The translations under genes and the position numbers were made by a program. From contig JANSXF010000034.1 of NCBI GenBank assembly GCA_024743095.1, positions 1 to 43,489 on the forward strand: DNA of 43,489 bases, written 5' to 3'. How positions within the stretch are numbered: position 1 is the first letter of the stretch; the number at the start of each line of letters is the position of its first letter. Below the pieces are notes generated by a model. That model did no database searches. It was not told the DNA's origin and was given only the letters and a program-made list of their open reading frames with translations. Shown piece after piece: positions 25,368 to 32,121 of the stretch. Source of the stretch: Flavobacteriaceae bacterium (lineage in GTDB: Bacteria > Bacteroidota > Bacteroidia > Flavobacteriales > Flavobacteriaceae).

Positions 25368-26198
25368 ATGAAAAATATACTTGTACCCACCGATTTCTCT
25401 GAAAACTGCACAAAGGCAGCCTATTTAGGCATTAAAATGGCCAAACTATACGATGCAGAGATACATTTTTTACACTTGATGACAACACCTGTAGATTGGG
25501 TAAAATTGAGTAAACTCAAAGAAAAGCGCTATCCCGAAACTGTAAAGCAAATTGGTATTGCCAAAGCCAAATTGCGTGCGTTGGAAAAAGAGGCAGAACA
25601 CGAAGGACTGAAATGCCGAACTTTTCTCCAATTTGATTCGGGACAAAAAGATATTCTGGAACATTCTGGTCATTTTCGTCACGACTTTATCATTACTGGG
25701 AGTAGCGGCACCAAAGGTGTAATTCGTGAAATAACGGGAAGTAACGTAGAAGAAATCGTTCGAAAAGCAAATGCTCCTGTCATTGTTGTAAAAGATGAAA
25801 CCGTATCATTCCCGTTCAAAAATATTGTATTTGTTTCCGATTTTAAAGAAGATGTATCCCGCGCCTTTAAAGAAGTAATATCAATTGCCAATAAATGTAA
25901 TGCACGTATCCACTTATTGCGCATTAATACCCAAACAGATTTCAACAGTATCGAGCTTGGTTTAAATCCAATTGAACAACTATTGAGCAAATTCCCCGAA
26001 CTAAAAAATTACTCGATGGCAGTTTATAATGAGACATCTGTGGAAACTGGCATCAATACGTTTGTAAAGCAGAATCCTGTTGATTTAATCACAATGGTTA
26101 CTCACGGAAGAACCGGTTTTTTAAGTCTGTTCTCAAAAAGTATCGCTGAAGGGGTTACTAATCATTCAGCTTTGCCTGTAATGACCATACATATTTAA
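25368..26198 (+). CDS. Universal stress protein, tandem Usp domains
   Basis: The 276-residue product has two Usp domains. The first (about 1-145, KNILVPTDFSENCTKAAY ... FIITGSSGTKGVIREITGSNVEEIV) keeps an ATP-type glycine signature. The second (about 148-276, FKNIVFVSDFKEDVSRAF ... LITMVTHGRTGFLSLFSKSIAEGVTNHSALPVMTI) is more degenerate. Tandem Usps of this type are typical in Bacteroidota stress gene groups. It lies between ldhA and the ATP-cone nuclease gene, 2 bp before the latter. Confidence 0.9.
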   Translation: MKNILVPTDFSENCTKAAYLGIKMAKLYDAEIHFLHLMTTPVDWVKLSKLKEKRYPETVKQIGIAKAKLRALEKEAEHEGLKCRTFLQFDSGQKDILEHSGHFRHDFIITGSSGTKGVIREITGSNVEEIVRKANAPVIVVKDETVSFPFKNIVFVSDFKEDVSRAFKEVISIANKCNARIHLLRINTQTDFNSIELGLNPIEQLLSKFPELKNYSMAVYNETSVETGINTFVKQNPVDLITMVTHGRTGFLSLFSKSIAEGVTNHSALPVMTIHI

Positions 26199-26200
26199 AA

Positions 26201-27043
26201 ATGGAAAAACCGATTAAAATAATAAAATACTCTGGAGACGTCGTTGAATTTGATGTGGACAAACTCATCAATTCCCTGAAACGGTCTCAGGCAAGCGATA
26301 CTGTGGTTCAGCAAATTGTTGAACAAGTTGAAGGGCAACTTTATGATGGAATTACCACAAAAAAAATCTATCAGATGGCATTCAAAATACTTAAAAGTAA
26401 ATCAAGGGTAAGTGCCTCAAAATACAAGCTCAAAAAGGCGATTATGGAATTGGGGCCATCAGGATTTCCTTTTGAAAAATTTGTCGGTAAGATTTTAGAG
26501 ATGGAAGGCTTTAGTACAAACGTGGGAGTTATTGTTCAAGGTAATTGTGTACAACACGAAGTTGATGTAATCGCCGAAAAAGAAAACAAACACTATATGA
26601 TTGAATGCAAATACCATAGCGACCAAGGTAGGTTTTGTAATGTAAAAATCCCATTATATATCCATTCACGGTTTTTGGACGTAGAAAAGCAATGGGAACA
26701 CCAAAAAGGTCACGAGGCTAAACTTCATAAAGGAGCTGTGTACACCAATACGCGTTTCACAACCGATGCCATTCAGTACGGGAAATGTGTTGGAATGCTT
26801 TTAAGCAGTTGGGATTATCCAAGAGGAAATGGTCTCAAGGACAGAATAGATAAATCTGGGCTACATCCCTTAACCGCTTTAACAACACTTACTAAAGCTG
26901 AAAAAACAAAATTATTAGATGAAGGCATCGTACTCTGTAAAGAGCTTCACGAAACCCCAAAAATTTTAGAACAAGTAGGAGTGCCAAAATCAAGACACAA
27001 AAAGGTTCTCGAAGATTCAAGAGAATTATGTGGAATTCATTAG
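26201..27043 (+). CDS. ATP-cone domain fused to a PD-(D/E)xK (Mrr-like) nuclease
   Basis: The 280-residue product has an N-terminal ATP-cone (about 3-85), starting IKIIKYSGDVVEFDVDKLINSL and ending near KYKLKKAIMELG. A restriction-endonuclease-like core follows: E92 in FEKFVGKILE, D122 in HEVDVIAEKE and E135-x-K137 in MIECKYH. All the usual metal-binding residues of Mrr-type nucleases are present. ATP cones sense ATP/dATP in ribonucleotide reductases and NrdR. Here one seems to make a nuclease responsive to nucleotide state (inference). No methylase or specificity subunit is nearby, so it is not a normal restriction system. The C-terminal part (about 180-280) is helical, with two Cys that may have structural roles. 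Confidence 0.82.
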   Translation: MEKPIKIIKYSGDVVEFDVDKLINSLKRSQASDTVVQQIVEQVEGQLYDGITTKKIYQMAFKILKSKSRVSASKYKLKKAIMELGPSGFPFEKFVGKILEMEGFSTNVGVIVQGNCVQHEVDVIAEKENKHYMIECKYHSDQGRFCNVKIPLYIHSRFLDVEKQWEHQKGHEAKLHKGAVYTNTRFTTDAIQYGKCVGMLLSSWDYPRGNGLKDRIDKSGLHPLTALTTLTKAEKTKLLDEGIVLCKELHETPKILEQVGVPKSRHKKVLEDSRELCGIH

Positions 27044-27081
27044 AGCACTACTTAAATTTTTAATCTAAATAAATAGGACAA

Positions 27082-27336
27082 ATGAAAACAGAAGAACTGA
27101 AAGAACAGAACCGTATAGATTTAGAGCCATTTTACCAAGCATTGGAAGATGATTCTAAACTACTTGAAGAAGCCCTCGAAATATTATTGGGTATGGTACA
27201 CTTCGAGCCTAAATCCGTAAAGAAGTTGGCACTCGTAATAAAAGAGGATTCCCGCAATCTATATAACGAAATAGCGGAATTGAGCAAATCGAACCAAGAC
27301 AAAGGAAATACGCCTTCCTGTTGTGGTGGACATTAA
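27082..27336 (+). CDS. Small protein of unknown function with CCGGH tail
   Basis: The 84-residue, mostly helical and acidic protein (DLEPFYQALEDDSKLLEEALEILLGMVHFEP, KKLALVIKEDSRNLYNEIAELSK) ends in the short metal-ligand-like tail TPSCCGGH. I do not recognise a family. The vicinal Cys pair and terminal His could bind copper, zinc or arsenite, or be an attachment point. The gene sits 38 bp after the ATP-cone nuclease and 14 bp before the beta-CASP gene, so it is part of the operon and probably a partner of one of these. Confidence 0.6.
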   Translation: MKTEELKEQNRIDLEPFYQALEDDSKLLEEALEILLGMVHFEPKSVKKLALVIKEDSRNLYNEIAELSKSNQDKGNTPSCCGGH

Positions 27337-27350
27337 TAAATACTATAACG

Positions 27351-28727
27351 ATGAAAAACAAAAAAATAAACATCCACTTTTTGGGAGCGGCAGGCACCGT
27401 GACTGGCTCAAAATATTTGGTGGATACAGGAGATAGAAAGATACTTATAGACTGTGGCCTCTTCCAAGGGTTAAAGGAATTACGCCTTAAAAACTGGGAG
27501 TATCCACCCGTTAATGTTGCTGATATTGACGCTGTTTTGCTTACCCACGGCCATATGGACCATACAGGATATTTGCCGAGATTGGTAAAGCAAGGTTTCA
27601 AAGGGCCCATTTACGGCACCAATCCCACCTTGGACATCGCAAAAATCATATTGAATGATAGTGCCAAAATACAAGAACAGGAAGCCGAACGTGCCAATAA
27701 AGAGGGCTATTCCAAACACAGTCCTGCTGAACCACTTTACGATTTAAATGATGTAGAAAAAACAATCCCTTACTTCAAAGGAGTACCACCCTCGCAATGG
27801 TTACCCATTCTCAAAGATGTGAAAGCAAGGTTTCAATACAACGGACACATCCTTGGTGCCACATACATTGAGTTAGATTTACGCGGAAAACGTTTCGTGT
27901 TTTCAGGTGATATAGGCAGAACAAACGATTTATTACTGTTTCCGCCATTAAAGCCAAAAAAGGCAGATGTATTATTTATTGAATCCACCTACGGAGGAAG
28001 ATTTCATCGTGATGAAGTAGAAGCACTTCCACAAATTGAAAAATTGGTCAATGAAACCATTAATAGAGGTGGCAGCTTATTTGTCCCAAGTTTTTCGGTA
28101 GAACGCGCCCAATTGATGATGCTTATTTTTTGGAGGTTACTCAAGGAGAACAAAATCCCCAAAGTACAAATGATTATGGATAGTCCAATGGGTGCCAACG
28201 TATTGGAACTGTTTCATAGAACTCGGGATTGGCACAGATTGGAAGACAACGAATGTGACGAAATGTGCTCACACTTTACAGTTGTTAGCAGTTATCGTGA
28301 AACAATGGAATTAAGAACAGATTACAAACCAAAAATCGTGATTGCAGGAAGCGGAATGCTCACAGGGGGAAGAATGCTAAACTATCTTGAAACACAGGCA
28401 CAAAATCCAAATAACACCTTACTTTTTGTAGGCTATCAAGCTGAAGGCACTCGTGGCAGAAAATTATTGGAAGGTGAAAAAGAACTAAAAGTATATGGAA
28501 AATGGGTGCCGTTTAAAATGCAAGTAGTAGAAATTGAAGGGCTTTCGGCACACGCAGACCACGCAGAACTTATGGACTGGATGGATAAGATAAAAAACAA
28601 ACCCGAACGTATTTTCATTGTACACGGTGAAAAAGAGAGTGCAGAAGCATTGCAAAAAGGCATCAAGGAAACCTATGGGTGGGATGCAGAAATTCCGCAA
28701 TTATACACCATCGAAGAAATAGAATAA
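27351..28727 (+). CDS. Metallo-beta-lactamase/beta-CASP RNA-processing nuclease
   Basis: The 458-residue product starts at MKNKKINIHFLG; an in-frame start at 27321 would overlap the gene before. The zinc site is HGHMDH (66-71), with a later His in GHILGATYIEL and Asp in FSGDIGRTND. The beta-CASP insert and RNA-specificity region follow: FIESTYGGRFH, VERAQLMMLIFW, IAGSGMLTGGRMLNYL, and the final EGLSAHADHAELMDWM and FIVHGEKESAEAL. This is the CPSF73/YSH1-like bacterial group, expected to cut RNA or degrade it exonucleolytically. Its position before a nucleotide phosphorylase and PRPP synthetase suggests RNA turnover as a nucleotide source (inference). Confidence 0.9.
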   Translation: MKNKKINIHFLGAAGTVTGSKYLVDTGDRKILIDCGLFQGLKELRLKNWEYPPVNVADIDAVLLTHGHMDHTGYLPRLVKQGFKGPIYGTNPTLDIAKIILNDSAKIQEQEAERANKEGYSKHSPAEPLYDLNDVEKTIPYFKGVPPSQWLPILKDVKARFQYNGHILGATYIELDLRGKRFVFSGDIGRTNDLLLFPPLKPKKADVLFIESTYGGRFHRDEVEALPQIEKLVNETINRGGSLFVPSFSVERAQLMMLIFWRLLKENKIPKVQMIMDSPMGANVLELFHRTRDWHRLEDNECDEMCSHFTVVSSYRETMELRTDYKPKIVIAGSGMLTGGRMLNYLETQAQNPNNTLLFVGYQAEGTRGRKLLEGEKELKVYGKWVPFKMQVVEIEGLSAHADHAELMDWMDKIKNKPERIFIVHGEKESAEALQKGIKETYGWDAEIPQLYTIEEIE

Positions 28728-28755
28728 ATCGAAAAATCACAACAACCAATAAAAT

Positions 28756-30258
28756 ATGGACACACACTCAAACATATTAAAATATAAACATCTCGGCATC
28801 TATACCCAAAACGAAAATGTAGTGTATATGCGCGAAGATTGCCACGTCTGTATTTCAGAAGGGTTTGAGGCACTTACCCGAATAAGAATATCCAATGCAA
28901 ATACATCAATCGTAGCAAGTCTTAATGTCCTGAATTCTGATATTCTGTTGCCTAATGAAATCGGACTATCAGATGCTGCTGCGAAAAAACTCAATGTTTC
29001 CCCAAACGATACATTATATGTTTCCCATTTAGAGCCTATTGAATCCTTAAGCCACGTCAGGGCAAAAATCTATAACAAAAAACTGGATTATAAGGCCTAT
29101 AACAACATCATAACCGATATCGTGGAAGGCGATTATTCCAACATCCACCTTTCGGCATTTATTACTGCCTGTGCTGGCGACCGAATGGATATTGATGAAA
29201 TATCCGACCTAACGAAAGCAATGATTGCTTCCGGAAAGCAACTGAACTGGAACAAGGATATCGTGGTCGACAAACATTGTATTGGCGGATTGCCTGGCAA
29301 TAGGACAACACCATTGGTAGTTGCCATTGTTGCCGCGTATGGGCTTACTATGCCAAAAACATCCTCACGGGCAATCACTTCGCCAGCAGGCACAGCAGAT
29401 ACAATGGAAGTACTGACCAATGTTACGCTCTCTTCCGAGGAAATAAAGACCGTAGTAGAAAAAGAAGGCGGATGTTTTGTTTGGGGCGGTACAGCGCAGT
29501 TAAGTCCTGCCGATGATGTGCTCATTAAAATTGAAAAAGCCTTGGATATTGATAGCGAAGGTCAGCTCATCGCTTCAGTACTCTCTAAAAAGGCAGCAGC
29601 TGGTTCTACTCACGTGGTCATTGATATTCCCGTGGGAGAAACCGCCAAGGTTCGCAGTACCGAAATGGCAGAAAAACTAAAAAATCATATGGAAACCGTT
29701 GGAACTGCTGTTGGGTTGAATGTAAAAGTTGTAGTTACGGATGGCACGCAGCCTGTTGGAAGGGGTATCGGTCCAACTTTAGAAGCCATAGATATATTAA
29801 AAGTTTTGAAAAATGAGGAAGATGCACCTAAAGACTTAACAGAAAGAGCATTGCTTTTAGCTACTGAACTATTAGAACTTTCTGGAAAAGTAGAAAAAGG
29901 AAAGGGACAGGAAACCGCACATAAAATTCTCAAATCTGGAAAAGCATATGAAAAATTCGTAGCCATTTGTAAGGCGCAAGGTCAATTTTCAAAACCAGTT
30001 TTAGCACCTTATAAAATTGAAATTAAAGCTGAAAAGTCAGGCGTTTTGCAACGAATTGATAACCGTAAAATTGCAAAACTTGCCAAGCTTTCTGGAGCAC
30101 CACAATCTAAATCGGCAGGGATTCTTCTAAATGTGCATTTGGGAGAACAAATCGAAGAGAACCAACTGCTTTATACCATATATGCTGAATCCAAAGGTGA
30201 ACTTAATTATGCCTTGGAATATGAAAACAACCATAACGACATCATAACTATAAATTAA
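28756..30258 (+). CDS. Archaeal-type AMP/thymidine phosphorylase
   Basis: The 500-residue product fits the archaeal AMP phosphorylase/putative thymidine phosphorylase group (about 500 residues, with an extra N-terminal domain of about 90), not E. coli DeoA (440). Key segments are DKHCIGGLPGNRTT at 172-185 (phosphate loop; usually DKHSIGG, so Ser is replaced by Cys), KTSSRAITSPAGTADTMEVL at 201-220, and GGTAQLSPADD. The archaeal enzymes turn NMP + phosphate into base + ribose-1,5-bisphosphate; bacterial members could instead act on nucleosides. No ribose-1,5-bisphosphate isomerase or RuBisCO is nearby. It is 28 bp after the RNase gene and 10 bp before the PRPP synthetase gene. Confidence 0.88.
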   Translation: MDTHSNILKYKHLGIYTQNENVVYMREDCHVCISEGFEALTRIRISNANTSIVASLNVLNSDILLPNEIGLSDAAAKKLNVSPNDTLYVSHLEPIESLSHVRAKIYNKKLDYKAYNNIITDIVEGDYSNIHLSAFITACAGDRMDIDEISDLTKAMIASGKQLNWNKDIVVDKHCIGGLPGNRTTPLVVAIVAAYGLTMPKTSSRAITSPAGTADTMEVLTNVTLSSEEIKTVVEKEGGCFVWGGTAQLSPADDVLIKIEKALDIDSEGQLIASVLSKKAAAGSTHVVIDIPVGETAKVRSTEMAEKLKNHMETVGTAVGLNVKVVVTDGTQPVGRGIGPTLEAIDILKVLKNEEDAPKDLTERALLLATELLELSGKVEKGKGQETAHKILKSGKAYEKFVAICKAQGQFSKPVLAPYKIEIKAEKSGVLQRIDNRKIAKLAKLSGAPQSKSAGILLNVHLGEQIEENQLLYTIYAESKGELNYALEYENNHNDIITIN

Positions 30259-30268
30259 AGAACATACT

Positions 30269-31162
30269 ATGAAAACAATATTATTCAGTCTTCCCGGAAA
30301 TGAAGAACTCACAGAACTAATGGCTACAAAAATGGATGCTGAAGTGGGTCAAGCCACATTAAGGAAATTCCCTGACGGGGAATCATACACGCGCATATTG
30401 TCTGATGTTAAAGATAAATGTGTGGTACTGGTATGCACCTTGCACGAACCGGACGAAAAACTGTTGTCACTATATTTTTTAAGCCACACAGCCAAATCAT
30501 TAGGAGCTATGTGTACCTGTTTGGTAGCACCCTATTTGGCGTATATGCGGCAGGACAAAGTATTTAATGAAGGAGAAGGAGTGACTTCCGGTTTCTTCGG
30601 AAAATTGATTTCTGGTTTCGCCGATAGCATTACCACAGTTGACCCTCACTTGCACAGAATTAGTTCGTTGGGAGAAGTGTATCAAATTCCAAATAAAGTG
30701 ATTCACGCTGCCGACGCAATTTCAGAATGGATTAAAGAAAATATCGAAAACCCGGTACTTATCGGACCTGATTCTGAAAGTGAACAATGGGTATCAGAAG
30801 TCGCCAAAAATGCAGGAGCACCATTTACGGTATTACAAAAGGTGCGTCACGGTGACCGTGATGTAGAAGTCTCTGTTCCCGATGTGGATATATATAAAGA
30901 TGCTACACCCATTTTGGTAGATGATATTATTTCCACAGCCCGAACAATGATTGAAACCGTACAACATCTTAAAAAAGCAGGAATGAAACCACCTATTTGT
31001 GTAGGCATTCACGCCGTTTTTTCAGGAAACGCCTATCAAGATTTATTGGATTCCGGAGTAGAAAAAATAGTGACTTGTAATACCATCCCACACTCTTCAA
31101 ATGGAATAGATTTAAGTGATATTATGGCAAAAGAGGTAAAAAAATTAATGCACCATATATGA
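30269..31162 (+). CDS. prs: Ribose-phosphate diphosphokinase (PRPP synthetase)
   Basis: The 297-residue product is slightly shorter than the housekeeping enzyme (about 310-315). It has FPDGE at 34-38, APYLAYMRQDK at 87-97, VDPHLHR at 124-130 and the PRPP-binding loop VDDIISTARTM at 217-227. It interconverts ribose-5-phosphate + ATP and PRPP + AMP. It looks closer to the archaeal/class II-like Prs subset than to core bacterial Prs. The chromosome must carry its own prs, so this is an extra copy whose AMP product or substrate links it to the neighbouring AMP phosphorylase. Its stop overlaps the next start (ATGA). Confidence 0.88.
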   Translation: MKTILFSLPGNEELTELMATKMDAEVGQATLRKFPDGESYTRILSDVKDKCVVLVCTLHEPDEKLLSLYFLSHTAKSLGAMCTCLVAPYLAYMRQDKVFNEGEGVTSGFFGKLISGFADSITTVDPHLHRISSLGEVYQIPNKVIHAADAISEWIKENIENPVLIGPDSESEQWVSEVAKNAGAPFTVLQKVRHGDRDVEVSVPDVDIYKDATPILVDDIISTARTMIETVQHLKKAGMKPPICVGIHAVFSGNAYQDLLDSGVEKIVTCNTIPHSSNGIDLSDIMAKEVKKLMHHI

Positions 31163-31803
31163 AAAAACAAGGCTTTATAGTACTAATCACTTTATTCAGC
31201 ATCACAATGACTGGACAAACTGAAATGCTTATTGGGCAGATTTCAGGTAGAGTTGTTGTTCGAGAAAATTTTGATGAAGAAGGCTCTTTTTTAAACAAAC
31301 AAACTTTTGAAGCTGGTGAAACAATAAAGAAAAATGGATACTATGAAATTGAGGTGGTTACGGAATTGTTCGATGAAGACAAAAAATCGACCGATAAATA
31401 CACCACAACTTATCGTTGCAAGCCTGATGAAGCAAGTATAATGGTAATGGCTTTCCCGTTTTCCAGCCCAAAATCAAAGGAGACCGAAATTAATACCACC
31501 TCTAAAAAATTTAAAGACCTCTATGATTTGGACAATCTTGAAGATATAGAATTAGAAATGAGTTTTGATTCGGGCTTGTTGAATTTTTTTGGCTCAAAAA
31601 GTACCATAAAAATTTACGACCGAAAATTTAATAATAGCGAAAATAATATTAATTCAAAAATTAACATTAAGGCCTATGCCTTGGGAATTCGCATTAAGCA
31701 ACTCAATTATACTGTTAACGAGAAATTAAATGCACAAGGTCTATTGACCTTTCAAAAATTTACCGAAGAAGACAACAGTTATTTTACAATGACTTATAAA
31801 TAA
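31159..31803 (+). CDS. Secreted protein of unknown function
   Basis: The 214-residue product has a signal peptide (about 1-19, ...TMTGQ) and a beta-rich mature part with alternating polar/hydrophobic strands (GQISGRVVVRENFDEEG, GYYEIEVVTELFDED). There are no Cys/His clusters apart from one Cys. No family was recognised; it may belong to the broad group of Bacteroidota periplasmic or outer-membrane-associated proteins. It overlaps prs by 4 bp, so it is co-translated with it despite the different cell location. Confidence 0.6.
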   Translation: MKKQGFIVLITLFSITMTGQTEMLIGQISGRVVVRENFDEEGSFLNKQTFEAGETIKKNGYYEIEVVTELFDEDKKSTDKYTTTYRCKPDEASIMVMAFPFSSPKSKETEINTTSKKFKDLYDLDNLEDIELEMSFDSGLLNFFGSKSTIKIYDRKFNNSENNINSKINIKAYALGIRIKQLNYTVNEKLNAQGLLTFQKFTEEDNSYFTMTYK

Positions 31804-31809
31804 AAATAA

Positions 31810-32103
31810 ATGAAAAATTATAACACCCTTTCAGAAGCTATTAACGATTTGCAGACAAACGAATACCCTTATGATTTCAACTTAAAACCTGAATGTCTGG
31901 AATGTGCTTCCCTGAAAATTGAGATTCGACCAGAAGATTTTAAAGTGGATAAAATATATCGCTTTGAAGGAATGAGCAGTACCGATGATAACAGCATTTT
32001 ATATGCAATATCTTCCAAAAAAGAGCTTAAAGGTCTTTTAGTAGATGCTTATGGCGTCTATGCCGAAAACATATCGGAAGCAATGAGAAAAAAATTACGA
32101 TAA
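31810..32103 (+). CDS. Small conserved Bacteroidota protein (often labelled PRPP synthetase)
   Basis: The 97-residue product opens with MKNYNTLSEAINDLQTNEYP and contains EIRPEDFKVDKIYRFEGMSSTDDNSILYAISSKKELKGLLVDAYGVYAE. From memory, databases often carry this short family as phosphoribosylpyrophosphate synthetase. It has none of the PRPP-binding motifs (no VDDxxxTGxT loop), so that label should not be read as an activity. The fold looks like a small alpha/beta domain. Two Cys (ECLECA) form a CxxC. It lies between the secreted protein gene and copB, 18 bp before copB. Confidence 0.65.
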   Translation: MKNYNTLSEAINDLQTNEYPYDFNLKPECLECASLKIEIRPEDFKVDKIYRFEGMSSTDDNSILYAISSKKELKGLLVDAYGVYAENISEAMRKKLR

Positions 32104-32121
32104 CACTTAAACAAGACAATA

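Noticed and set aside
27321..27350. Earlier start for the beta-CASP gene
   Set aside because: It would overlap the end of the CCGGH gene and adds residues not seen in the family; ATG at 27351 begins the first beta-strand.
31810..32103. A second PRPP synthetase enzyme
   Set aside because: The small protein lacks all PRPP-binding and catalytic motifs; only the common database label suggests it.
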